Positions 18,116-27,806 of a stretch of 64,000 bases of DNA are shown one piece after another (within the stretch, counting starts at the first letter, position 1; each line of letters opens with the position of its first letter). Source of the stretch: Candidatus Sabulitectum silens (GTDB taxonomy: Bacteria; Fermentibacterota; Fermentibacteria; Fermentibacterales; JCC-6); the NCBI GenBank assembly GCA_001875255.1, contig MJAN01000002.1, forward strand, positions 1-64,000, written 5' to 3'. The notes below the pieces were generated by a model, which was not told the origin of the DNA, did not search any database, and was given only the letters and a program-made list of their open reading frames with translations. The position numbers and the translations under genes were made by a program.

Positions 18116-18843
18116 TCAGGTGGTGAGACCGCCGTCGACGGGCAGTACTATACCGGTAATATACTTCGCGGAAGGGCCCATGAGAAATCCAACCGCTTCT
18201 GCTATTTCAACTGGCTTCCCCAGCCTGCCGGCGGGGATCCTGGTAAGATAATCCGCTGTGACCTCTTCGGGAAGGTTCCTTGTCATTTCCGTTTCGATAA
18301 GCCCGGGGCTATCACGTTCACCCTGATATTCCTGCCGGAGAGTTCCCTTGTGAGGGACTTGGACATGCCGATAAGACCCGCCTTGCTTGCGGCGTAGTTG
18401 GCCTGCCCGGCGGCGCCCATGAGACCCACCACCGACGAAATGCTCACGATGGAGCCCTCCCGGGCCCTTATGAGGGAGCGGAGGAAAGCCCTTGTAACCT
18501 TCCAGGCGCCGGTGAGGTTCACATCGATGACCTGGCTCCACTGGGATTCGTCCATGCGCATCATAAGCGAGTCCCTGGTTATGCCGGCGTTGTTCACGAT
18601 GCCCTTTACCGGGGGGAGGTCTTCGCCGATGGCCCGGGCAACGGCGTCAAGCTGCTCCGAATCGGTGATGTTCACCGTGTAGGGGGCATACTCGGGGCCC
18701 AGTTCCCCGGCGGCTTTCTGCAGGTCTTCCTCCAGCATATCAAGGGCGGCCACGGTCCAGCCCTGCTCAATGAGCTTTCTGGCGATCTCGAGGCCGATAC
18801 CCCTTGCGGCTCCGCTTACCACCACAGTTGCTTTTTCACTCAT
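18116..18843 (-). CDS. fabG: 3-oxoacyl-ACP reductase (one lost base)
   Basis: Short-chain dehydrogenase: cofactor loop VVSGAARGIGLEIA, NNAGITRDSLMM, catalytic Ser in VSISSVVGLMG, Tyr and Lys in NYAASKAG, then IRVNVIAPG. One base is lost near 18308, after which the frame continues as IETEMTRNLPEE and ends with ITGIVLPVDGGLTT. About 242 residues. It reduces 3-oxoacyl-ACP with NADPH. The start overlaps the fabH stop. Confidence 0.94.
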
Positions 18844-19831
18844 CTGTCCACCTCACCACCATTCCTCCCCAGGTGAGCCCAGCGCCGAAGGCGGCCAGGA
18901 CCACCGTGAATCCCGATTTTATGGTTCCGTTACGAAGTGCCTCATCCAGGGCTATGGGAATGGATGCGCTTGAGGTGTTCCCGTACTGGTCGATGTTCAC
19001 ATAAACATCCTTCCACTCCAGCCTCAGGACCCTGGCGGTGGATTCTATGATCCTTACATTTGCCTGATGGGAGATGAGGAGGTCCACATCCCTGTAGGTA
19101 AGACCCTCCTTGGCAAGGGCCTTCAGGGCGGAATCCCTCATGGCCCTCACGGCGCTCTTCATTATCTCGCCGCCGGACATGTGAATGGTGTTCAACTTCT
19201 GGTCGATTGCCTCGTGGGTAACGGGCATTCTGGAACCGCTGGCCGGGAGGTCAAGGAGGTGGCCAATGGAACCGTCGGCCCCCCAGTGGATACCGCCGAG
19301 GAGACCGCCGGGTCCGGTGCTGTCAATACAGGCGGCACCGGCGCCGTCGCCGAAGAGAACGCAGGTGTTCCTGTCCTCCCAGTTGGTGATAGATGAAAGC
19401 TTTTCCGCGCCGATGACCAGAATCCTGTCAAGGATTCCCGATTCAATAAAGGCCTTTGCCTGAATAAGTCCATAAATAAATCCGCTGCAGCCCGCTTCAA
19501 AATCATAACAAGGTACATTGCCCAGGCCGAGCCTGTGGGCAACCAGCGCCGCGGTGTTGGGAAAAGAAAAATCCGGTGTGACCGTTCCCAGGATGACCGC
19601 CTGAACATCCTCCGGCTTCCAGCCGGCGTTTTCCATGGCCATTCTGGCCGCCTCAACGGACATGTCGCTGTTGGCCATGTCGTCAGGGGCTATGTGTCTC
19701 TGTTTGATCCCGGTCCTGGTGGTTATCCACTCGTCGGTGGTATCAACCATTTTCTCAAGGTCTTCGTTGGTCAGGACCGGTTCCGGGGCAAAGTGGCCGG
19801 TGCCTGTAATGTAAGCGTGTCTATCCTTCAA
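18836..19831 (-). CDS. fabH: 3-oxoacyl-ACP synthase III
   Basis: The TTG at 19831 lies 9 bases after GGAGG and gives LKDRHAYITGTGHFAPEPVL, the family N-terminus. Active Cys in YDFEAGCSGFIYG, His in LISHQANVRIIES, and Asn in QYGNTSSASIP. About 331 residues, unbroken. It condenses acetyl-CoA with malonyl-ACP to start fatty-acid synthesis. Its start lies inside the 3' end of plsX. Confidence 0.95.
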   Translation of the reverse strand: MKDRHAYITGTGHFAPEPVLTNEDLEKMVDTTDEWITTRTGIKQRHIAPDDMANSDMSVEAARMAMENAGWKPEDVQAVILGTVTPDFSFPNTAALVAHRLGLGNVPCYDFEAGCSGFIYGLIQAKAFIESGILDRILVIGAEKLSSITNWEDRNTCVLFGDGAGAACIDSTGPGGLLGGIHWGADGSIGHLLDLPASGSRMPVTHEAIDQKLNTIHMSGGEIMKSAVRAMRDSALKALAKEGLTYRDVDLLISHQANVRIIESTARVLRLEWKDVYVNIDQYGNTSSASIPIALDEALRNGTIKSGFTVVLAAFGAGLTWGGMVVRWTDE

Positions 19832-20872
19832 CGGTCTTATCCTCCTCCTCAAGTAGTTCTGCCATCTTGTTCTCGATGGCCTCCACGGCGCCGCTGCGTC
19901 TGAAATCCACCGCCGCGGCGATGGCGTTCCTTATGGCCAGGGCCGATGAGCTTCCGTGGGCGACGATTCCAACCCCCTTCAGGCCCAGCAGGGGGCCCTC
20001 CGTACTCTGCGGCATCGAATTTTTCCATAGCTTGCTGAAGGACGGCTTCATGAAGAGGAACCCCAGTCTTGATGTCCACTGCTTCTTCATCTCGAGATAG
20101 AGGGTTCCCCCCACCATGGAAGCTATGGACTCTATGAACTTCACCAGGACATTTCCCGTGTAGCCGTCGGTTACCACCACATCGGCCTCCCCCAGAAGAA
20201 TGCCGTCGCCCTCTATGTTCCCTCCGAAATTTATTGGTGAGCCGCTGAGAAGCCTGTAGACCTCCTTGACCTCGGGTGTGCCCTTGGATGGTTCGCTTCC
20301 AACGTTCAGAAGACTTACCTTGGGGTTGTCAACGCCGAAGACCAGCCTGGAGTAGATGCTTCCCATGAAGGCGAACTTGTACATGAGCTGAGGCCTGCAC
20401 CCCACATTCGCACCGACATCCACAAGAATTGTGGGGTTCCCTATGGTGGGAATGCTGCTCGCCAGGGCAGGCCGGGGAATGCCTTTGATGCGACCCAGGG
20501 CGAACATGCTGCTTGCCATCATGGCGCCTGTGTTCCCCGGGCTCACCATTGCGTTGGCTATGCCCCTTCGCTGAAGCCCGGCCATGACCGCCATGGAGCT
20601 GTCGGGCTTTTCCTTCAGGGCTTCCGCCGGGTGGTCGTCCATGGTGATCACCTGTGAGGCGTGCTGGATCTCTATGGGGTACTTCTGCCCGCCGGCCCTG
20701 GACAGAAGACGGGCCACTGTGTCCCGGTGACCCACAAGGATCACCTTCACGTTTTCCCTGAGGCTCCTCGGGCTTTCCCGGAAGAACTTCACCGCCCCGC
20801 CCACCACACGCCGGGGCCGTGGTCTCCGCCCATGGCATCCAGGGCAACAACGACGGAACTCTTCAAAACCAT
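19821..20872 (-). CDS. plsX: Phosphate acyltransferase PlsX (one lost base)
   Basis: The N-terminus from ATG 20872, MVLKSSVVVALDAMGGDHGP, joins the main frame (VVGGAVKFFRES) when one G is restored near 20808. Family motifs: VTDGYTGNVLVKFIES, SPGNTGAMMASSMFALGRI, LVDVGANVGCRPQ and GVGIVAHGSSSALAI. It makes acyl-phosphate from acyl-ACP for phospholipid synthesis. About 350 residues. Gene order rpmF-plsX-fabH-fabG-acpP-fabF-rnc is the classic bacterial cluster. Confidence 0.95.
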
Positions 20873-20893
20873 TTACCGCCGGTGCAGTTTCGG

Positions 20894-21076
20894 CTAGTCT
20901 TCGACAGGTTCCGTGACCTGCCTGCCGTTATAGAATCCGCAGTGCCTGCAAACCCTGTGGGGAAGCCTGGGCTCCCCGCACTGGGGGCATGAGCTGGTGG
21001 AGCTGACCGCAATTTTCCAGTGACCGCGGCCCTTGTCGCGCCGGGTTGACGAGTGCCTTCTTTTTGGAACTGGCAT
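20894..21076 (-). CDS. rpmF: 50S ribosomal protein L32
   Basis: 60 residues, MPVPKRRHSSTRRDKGRGHW, with a four-Cys zinc ribbon (CPQCGEPRLPHRVCRHC). Standard length and neighbour set (yceD before, plsX after). Confidence 0.97.
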   Translation of the reverse strand: MPVPKRRHSSTRRDKGRGHWKIAVSSTSSCPQCGEPRLPHRVCRHCGFYNGRQVTEPVED

Positions 21077-21107
21077 CTGAATCTCTCTTTCAATCTGGAA
21101 TACCGGG

Positions 21108-21587
21108 CTATACCCCGGTATCGTGTTTGCATTCCTCTTTGTTCCTGTTCATTCCGCAGCGGGGACACAGACCCCTGCAGTCGGGGCTGCAGAGGGGTAC
21201 AGAAGGTATGGAAAGAATCACCGCTTCGCGAACGGGGTCTAATATACTAACGGTGCCGTCGTTATGCGAGACCGGCTCAACTTCCGGATCGGTGAGCATA
21301 TCGGGATCCCAGGAGTATATCCTCTCTATCTCCTCTGTAACGGGGAACACCACCGGTTCCAGGCATCTTGCGCACTGAACGGTGAAGTCAGCCTGAAGAT
21401 CACCCTTTATGAGTATTTCGTTCTCGGTGCGGGTTACCTCGAGGTAGAGCTCTCCCCGGGCGGACAGGGGCTCGGCGTCGGGCAGGTCCCAGGGGACTTC
21501 CCCAATTTCAAGGATGAAGGACTCCCTGGTTACCCCCCTGTCAATGGAGTTTATGGGAATGGACAGGGTTTCGGTGACGAGCCTCAT
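21108..21587 (-). CDS. yceD: DUF177/YceD family protein
   Basis: 159 residues from ATG 21587. YceD pattern: DLQADFTVQCARCLEPV and a C-terminal cysteine cluster LCSPDCRGLCPRCGMN, typical of family members encoded next to rpmF. Suggested role: 23S rRNA or ribosome-assembly metabolism. The extra Cys pair at the end may bind zinc. The start overlaps the stop of the phosphohexomutase gene. Confidence 0.88.
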   Translation of the reverse strand: MRLVTETLSIPINSIDRGVTRESFILEIGEVPWDLPDAEPLSARGELYLEVTRTENEILIKGDLQADFTVQCARCLEPVVFPVTEEIERIYSWDPDMLTDPEVEPVSHNDGTVSILDPVREAVILSIPSVPLCSPDCRGLCPRCGMNRNKEECKHDTGV

Positions 21588-22980
21588 TCCCCCCCTCCCG
21601 GAACTCACCGGACATGGCCTCTTCTATCCTGCGGTTCTCCTGTTCCGAGGGGGACTGAACATAGATGCGTGCAAGGGGTTCGGTGCCGCTGAGGCGAACC
21701 AGTACCCAGGTGTCATCCCCCAGGGAAAGCTTAACGCCGTCGGTGCGGTCAATACCGGTTACCTGCAGTCCGGCGGCTTCCCTTTTGTCTTTTTCAAAGA
21801 GTTCGGTTACTATTCGACTGCGCATTTCAGAGTCGAGGGGAAGGTCCACCCTGGTGTTGTAAAGCCTGCCGTGCCTGCTCCACATATCCCGGAGGAGTTC
21901 GCCCAGTCCCCTGCCGTGGTGGCAGACCATTTCCGCGGCGAGAAGCCCGGCCAGTATGCCGTCTTTCTCGGGAACATGGCTGCCGGTGGAAAGGCCTCCG
22001 CTCTCTTCCCCGGCAAGGAGGACTCCGCCCTGGAGTATTTCCGCCCCCAGGTGCTTGAACCCCACGGGGGTGACCATAACTTCCAGGCCCCTTGCCTTTG
22101 CGGCCCTGTCAACTATGCTTCCGGTGGTAATGGACCTCACCACACGGCCGGTGGCGCCGGAATCGGCCAGGTACTCCACCAGAAGCGCCATGAAGTCGTG
22201 GGGAGTAACGAAGCTGCCCTCCTCGTCCACTATACCGAAACGGTCGGCGTCGCCGTCGGTGGCCAGCCCCAGGGAGGCTCCGCTGCGGCGAACACTGAGT
22301 GAGAGGTCCGAGAGGCCGGCGGCATTGGGCTCGGGGTGCTGCCTTCCGGCGAAAAGGGGGTCCCTTGTGCCGTTGAGCATCCTTACCGCTCCGCCCAGTT
22401 CGATCAGTTTTTTGTCCAGCACGCCGCTTCCGGCGCCGCTGAAGGCGTCGTAGACCACCCTGAGGGAATCGGTCCTCCTGAATGCTTCGGTGTTCAGAAA
22501 ACCGTCGATTTCCTTTAAATAGGGGGTAATGAAATCCCGGGGAATGACCTTTCCTCCGGAGACCCTTTCCGGTGAGTTCTCTTCGGCGGTGAGCTCCTCT
22601 ATTCTGCCGGTGTCTTCCCCGGATGCCGGTCCGCCGTGCCAGGGGCTGAACTTGATGCCGTTGTAAAGGGGTGGATTATGGCTGGCGGTAAAATTGATGA
22701 CCCCTCCGAGTTTCATGCTTCTGCATCCGTGGGAGAGGACCGGTGTGGGAACCGGTCTTTCGGAGAGGTAAACGGTGAAACCCAATTCCGCCATTCTTTC
22801 AGCCGCGGCTTCGGAAAGCTCCGGGGACAGGAACCTGCAGTCGCCGCCTATGGCAATGGAACCGTGACCGGTTTCCCGAAGCCTTGAGGATATGGCGTCC
22901 ACAACGGACATGGCCCTGTCCCAGGTGAACTCCTTTGATATTACCCCTCGCCATCCGGATGTGCCGAACTTAATGCTCAT
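21584..22980 (-). CDS. Phosphoglucomutase/phosphomannomutase family protein
   Basis: Alpha-D-phosphohexomutase: KFGTSGWRGVISKEFT (N-terminal sugar loop), active Ser in GVINFTASHNPPLYNGIK, metal-binding LATDGDADRFGIVD, sugar-binding AGEESGGLS and phosphate-binding VRLSGTEPLARIY. About 465 residues. The visible frame runs past yceD's start to 21541, but one extra G in the seven-G run at 21590 would give REGGE-stop with the TGA overlapping yceD's ATG, which I prefer. Glucosamine or glucose/mannose specificity is not decided by sequence. Confidence 0.9.
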
Positions 22981-24461
22981 TCAAACTGCTCCTCGGTGAG
23001 AAATTCTATCGCCCGCATTATTACCTCGTCGTGGGGGGCGGTTGCTTCGTAATAACGGTTCATGGGCCACTCCCTCAGTGCTATCTCACGAAGGAGGGCC
23101 CTTTCTATGTAGAGATGGCTCTCCGCCAGTTCCTCCGGGGTGTATTCTATTCCCTCTTCGGCCATGTACTCCTCAAAAAGCTGGAACACCTGTTCATCGG
23201 GCCAGAAGTCCAGGGGGATGTCGTGGCTGAGGGTGTAGTCAACGGCAAAGCTGAAGAAGTGGCCGTCGAACTCCAGCTCGGCCACCAGATCTATGCCGAA
23301 GGAATCCGGTTCCACGGTAATGTCCGGGATGATCCCCCATGTTTCCTCTGCCTCTGCGTTCATGAAGTCCGGGCTGAGGGTGCGGTCGATGCTTCTGTCC
23401 GAAGGGGTGTAGTAACGGGCGGTGGTGAGTTTCACCCCGTAATGGCCTATTCCGGGGTATTCGCCCAGGTCGGAGAGGGACTGAACCGAACCCTTTCCAA
23501 AGGTCCTGCTTCCTATGAGGGTCGCTGCGTGCTGGTCCTGGAGGCTCCCGCCAGGATCTCGGAAGAGCTGGCGCTGCCGCCGTCTACAAGAAGAACGAGT
23601 TCGCCGTCGTAGAGAACTCCCCTTCGGGTTCTGTAGGTGAACTCCCCAACGGACTGTCCCGGGTGGTTACAACAACGGCACCGGCGGGGAGGAAGATGTC
23701 CGCCACGTCGATGGAGGGAAGCATCAGGCCGCCGGAGTTACCCCGTACGTCCAGTATCATTTTTTCCGCCCCCTGGTCCTCAAGCTCCAGCACCGCATCG
23801 AGCACCTCGTTGGCCGACTCTTCGCTGAACCGGGAAAGCCTTATGTAGCCGATGCCGGGCTGCACCATGAAGTGAGCCGAGACCGAAGGGAAGTCTATCA
23901 CATCCCTCTCGATGGGGAAAACGATGGGTTCGTCCATTCCCGGTCTCTGAACGGTGAGTTCCACCACGGTCCCGCCGGGCCCCTTATGTGGCTCACCGCT
24001 TCGGTGGTGGTAATGCCCTCGGTGGACATGCCGTCGATCTCGGTAATGCGGTCGCCGGCCTTCATTCCCGCCCTGTAGGCCGGGGTCCCCTCGATGGGGG
24101 AAATGACCGTGAGCCAGTCGTCCCGCTGACCCAGTGTTATGCCAACTCCCTCGAAGGAGCCCTCCAGCTGTATCTGCAGGTTTTCCAGCTCGTCCGGGGT
24201 GAGAAGGACGCTGTTGGGGTCCAGGGACTGGAGCATTCCCTGAAGGGCCTGCTCTATAAGGTCGGTGCTGCTCAGTGTGTCAACATAGGAAGCCCGGGTA
24301 AGACCGTAGACATCAAAGAACAGCTCCAGTGACGATGCCCGTTCCGCCGGTGATTCCTGGCTCTGTGCGGATGCGGTGGGCGGAAGGGCCAGAACGAGTG
24401 ATGCGGCGATTAGGAGGGTGCCGGTAACCGCGGCGACCCATCCGGGTACGAGATTCTTCAT
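22977..24461 (-). CDS. S41 C-terminal processing peptidase (frame-broken)
   Basis: Signal peptide (VTGTLLIAASLVLALPPTASA), helical N-domain, PDZ domain (FEGVGITLGQRDDWLTVI, AYRAGMKAGDRITEIDG), then the protease core: YIRLSRFSEESANEVLDA, MILDVRGNSGG, and in the frame between, GSASSSEILAG (catalytic Ser) and GSRTFGKGSVQ (catalytic Lys). The C-terminal half is longer than usual, with a WGIIPDITVEPD strand and an acidic helical tail. Lost bases near 23970, 23650 and 23530. Periplasmic tail-specific protease of the CtpA type. Its stop overlaps the mutase ATG. Confidence 0.88.
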
Positions 24462-25095
24462 TGTGAGTCTGCCTTTCTTTCCCTACCCCTGATCTTAACC
24501 TGGTCAAGAATAATGGAATCCTGTGTTTTGCCGTCGAGCATTCCGTCTACCACCAGGAACCTTTCCGGTTCCCCCCGGGCGATGGCAAGATAGCCCTCCC
24601 TCACCCTTCGGTGAAAGTCCATCTTCTCCATCTCGATGCGGTCGAGGGTCCTTCCGGAGAGGTCCATTCTTCTGAAGCCCTCCTCGGGGTCGAGGTCCAT
24701 CAGTATGGTCAGGTCAGGTTTCAGCCCGTCGGTGGCAAGCTGATTGGCCCTTTCGATGCCCTGAAGGGGAAGCCCCCTGCCGTAGCCCTGATAGGCCGTG
24801 GTGGCGTCGATGTACCTGTCGCAGACCACCACGGCTCCCCTTTCCAGGGCGGGTCTCACGATCAGGCTCACATTTGCCGCCCTTCCGGCGAAGTAAAGCA
24901 TCAGTTCAGCCAGGGGGGGCACTTCCAGGGAAGGGTCGAGGAGGATCGACCTTATTCGTTCGGATATCTCGGGCCCGGGTTCCCTGGTGAAAACGGTTTC
25001 ACCGGGCAACAGCCGGAGGCCCCGAGAAGATTCCGGCATCTGGAGGATTTGCCCGACCCCTCTACTCCCTCAAAGGTGATAAAAAGACCGGGCAA
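24458..25095 (-). CDS. tmk: Thymidylate kinase (one lost base)
   Basis: From TTG 25095 behind [28 protein letters not shown] (P-loop), then with one C restored near 25035 [12 protein letters not shown]. Further: [16 protein letters not shown] (DRY/RPG-type region), [20 protein letters not shown] and the lid-like [19 protein letters not shown]. About 212 residues. It phosphorylates dTMP. Coupled to the S41 protease gene. Confidence 0.92.
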
Positions 25096-25104
25096 AGGAA
25101 TCTC

Positions 25105-26221
25105 CTATTTCTTTTCAGCCTTCTTTTCAGCCTTCTTTTCAGCGGCGCGCCGTAGGTCTGGATGTACTCTTCGGTCATCCTGTGGCAGACGTCGTCGTAG
25201 TACTGAACCGGAGGTGACTTGAAGAAGTAGCTGGAAGGTGCTTCTATCGCCCCGGAAAGGCCGTTGTCGAGGGCAAGCTTGGCGCAGCGGACGGCATCTA
25301 TGATCACCCCTGCGCTGTTGGGGCTGTCCCACACTTCAAGCTTGGCTTCGATGTTGAGGGGCACATCTCCGAAGCTGGTGCCCTCCATGCGGATGTAGCA
25401 CCATTTCCTGTCGTCGAGCCATTCAACGTAATCGCTGGGGCCTATGTGCACGTTCTTGGGCAGTATTCCCCCGGGGATCTGGCTTGTGACGGCGTTGGTC
25501 TTGCTGATCTTCTTTGACTCGAGGCGTTCCCTCTCAAGCATATTGAGGAAATCGGTGTTGCCTCCCACATTGAGCTGGTAGGTACGGTCGAGCCTCACGC
25601 CCCTGTCCTCGAAGAGACGGGTCATCACCCGGTGAAGGATAGTGGCTCCCACCTGACTCTTGATGTCGTCGCCCATGCATGGAAGGTTCTTGTCACGGAA
25701 CCTTTTCTGCCAGTAGGGCTCACGGGCGATGAAAACCGGAATGGCGTTCACGAAGGCGCACCCTGCCTCGAGTATCTGCTCAACGTACCACTTGGTGGCC
25801 TCTTCGCTGCCCACGGGAAGGTAGCTCACCACCACATCGGTCTTGGTTTCCCTGAGAATACCCACGATGTCCGCCGTGGGGCCGGGGGCCTTTTCGATCA
25901 CCGGTTTGAGGTATTTGCCTATGCCGTCGTGGGTCATGCCCCTGTTGACGGTGACTCCCAGCTTGGGCACATCGCAGAGCTTGATGGTGCAGTTGGGGTC
26001 GGCGAAAATAGCCTCGCTGAGATCCTTTCCGACCTTGGACACATTGATGTCGAAGGCCGCGCTGAACTCAACATCCTTTACATGGTATCCCCCAGGTTCA
26101 CATGCATGAGACCCGGGACCTTGTCGGTATCCTTAGAGTTGCGGTAATACTCTACGCCCTGAACAAGGCTGCTGGCGCAGTTACCCACTCCGATTATGGC
26201 CACCCTGACTTTTTTTGACAT
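25105..26221 (-). CDS. ino1: Inositol-3-phosphate synthase (frame-broken)
   Basis: ATG 26221 behind [29 protein letters not shown] (NAD loop), then, after one G restored near 26092, [17 protein letters not shown]. Core: [64 protein letters not shown] and [14 protein letters not shown]. About 370 residues, actinobacterial/archaeal size. The tail [12 protein letters not shown] is a lysine-rich repeat read in a shifted frame near 25150; the stop TAG is part of the tmk ribosome site. It converts glucose 6-phosphate to inositol 3-phosphate. Confidence 0.92.
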
Positions 26222-26266
26222 TCAATATCCTCCCTGACGGGTAATGTTCGAATGAAAGGAGCACCC

Positions 26267-26881
26267 CTAGTTCAGGGGCATACCCCTCCCATCCCCTGTA
26301 ACTTTCAACAACCTCTGCAAAGCGGTGAACCAGGAACCGGCGGCAACAGCCGCAAAGCTCCACACGATGACCTCGGTTCCCCAGGGGAGCAGAGGTGAAA
26401 GTGTTACTCCCGCTATGAGCAGGACAAGCCTTTCAGTCCTTGTGAAAAGCCCCACTTTGCATTCGATACCAAGCCCCTCGGCCCGGGCCCTTACATAGCT
26501 TACCATGAGAGACCCGCCCATGGCCAGGGGAATTATAAACAACAAGCTATCATGTTCACTTCCGGCCCTTCCGGCAAGCACCGCCGTAAAGATAATTATT
26601 TCCCCCACTCTGTCCAGAGATGAATCCAGGGCTGCTCCGCCCCTGGAGACCGAGCCTGTCATCCTGGCTATGCTTCCGTCCACAGCGTCGAAAAGGCTGC
26701 CGATGATGAGCACCGCGCCACCTGCCAGATAATGGCCTTCGTACACCAGCCAGGAAGCCCCCAGGGTTATCATGAGACCGGCAATGGTGGCCCCCGCAGG
26801 TGTTACACCCATTTTCACAAGAAGGACCACGAAGGGCCTGAGAAGCCCCTTCAGCGTCAGCCTTGTTCTTTCAAGGTTCAT
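26267..26881 (-). CDS. CDP-alcohol phosphatidyltransferase, probably inositol-phospholipid synthase
   Basis: ATG 26881 overlaps the rsmI stop. The CDP-alcohol transferase motif DG-xx-AR-x8-G-xxx-D-xxx-D is complete at DGSIARMTGSVSRGG then AALDSSLD. Six hydrophobic helices. About 204 residues, like phosphatidylinositol-phosphate synthases. The adjacent inositol-3-phosphate synthase suggests that CDP-diacylglycerol is joined to inositol phosphate; plain phosphatidylglycerophosphate synthase is the alternative. Confidence 0.82.
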   Translation of the reverse strand: MNLERTRLTLKGLLRPFVVLLVKMGVTPAGATIAGLMITLGASWLVYEGHYLAGGAVLIIGSLFDAVDGSIARMTGSVSRGGAALDSSLDRVGEIIIFTAVLAGRAGSEHDSLLFIIPLAMGGSLMVSYVRARAEGLGIECKVGLFTRTERLVLLIAGVTLSPLLPWGTEVIVWSFAAVAAGSWFTALQRLLKVTGDGRGMPLN

Positions 26882-27557
26882 GGAGAAGCTCCTTCGACAA
26901 GCAGTGTTATCTCCCCCTTCGGGCAGGAATCCGAGTACCTGGCGCACATTTCCGAAACTGTGCCCCTTATGATCTCCTCATGGATCTTTGTGAGTTCCCT
27001 GGCTACGCAGCAGCGTCTGTTCCCGAAGACCTGGAGCATCTCGGTGAGCAGCCTGTGAAGATGGTGAGGACCTGTGTAATATGCAATGGTTCCCCTGTAA
27101 TCCGCCATCTCCCCCAGCCGTTTCAGCCTTTTCCCCTTCTTAACCGGGGGAAAGCCCTCAAAGGCGAAACGGTGTATTGGAAGGCCGGAAACCACAAGCC
27201 CCATTATCACCGCAGACGGGCCGGGTATCATGGTAACCTCCGCACCGGACTCGATGGCCAGGGAGACCACCCTGTAGGCGGGGTCGGATATTCCCGGTGT
27301 TCCAGCATCGGTGGCCATGGCAACCGTTGAGCCCTGCCGCAGGAACTCCTCTATCTGTGGGAGCCTTCCCTGAACATTGTGGTCGTGGCAGCTGTACAGT
27401 TTCCTCCGGTCCTCAACGAACCTGCCGGTGCGCCTGGTGTCCTCGGCCATCACCGCGTCGGCCTCCCGCAGGCGGCTGCCGCCCTGGGGGACATGTCCTC
27501 AAGATTTCCAATGGGGGTGGCCACAAGGACCAGCTTTCCCCTTCGGGGTTCGGTCAT
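26878..27557 (-). CDS. rsmI: 16S rRNA 2'-O-methyltransferase RsmI (one lost base)
   Basis: ATG 27557: KLVLVATPIGNLEDMSPRA (SAM-binding N-terminus), then one C restored near 27477 gives ALREADAVMAEDTRRTGR. Other motifs: ATDAGTPGISDPAYR, VTMIPGPSAVIMGLVVSG and ELTKIHEEIIRGT. About 225 residues. It methylates C1402 of 16S rRNA. Overlaps both neighbours. Confidence 0.93.
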
Positions 27558-27784
27558 CGGTTCTCCAGACGGGATCTGAGGTTCCTTATCCTCTCGATCC
27601 TGGCACTGGTGGCCTCGGTGTCCCGTTGAAGGGTAACACGCATGGTCATGCCCTCGGTTACATCCGCTGGAAGGTATTCCCCGGGCAGGTGCCAGTCGAA
27701 ACCGCCGGGAACCAGTATAACGGCGATGCCCTCCTCTATCCTGTCGAGGTCAACGGTAAACTCGCTCTTCTGATCGTCAGCCAT
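27554..27784 (-). CDS. DUF3006-like small protein
   Basis: 76 residues with VDLDRIEEGIAVILVPGG, a strand-turn-strand pattern followed by LPADVTEGMTMRVTL, characteristic of DUF3006 proteins. ATG 27784 behind GGAGGGTTTC. Function of the family is unknown. Its last codons overlap the rsmI start. Confidence 0.75.
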   Translation of the reverse strand: MADDQKSEFTVDLDRIEEGIAVILVPGGFDWHLPGEYLPADVTEGMTMRVTLQRDTEATSARIERIRNLRSRLENR

Positions 27785-27806
27785 GAAACCCTCCTTGCAA
27801 CGGCTC

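Noticed and set aside
25105..25160. AEKK repeats as a tandem-repeat expansion or CRISPR-like array
   Set aside because: It is only three short coding repeats at the end of the inositol-phosphate synthase gene.
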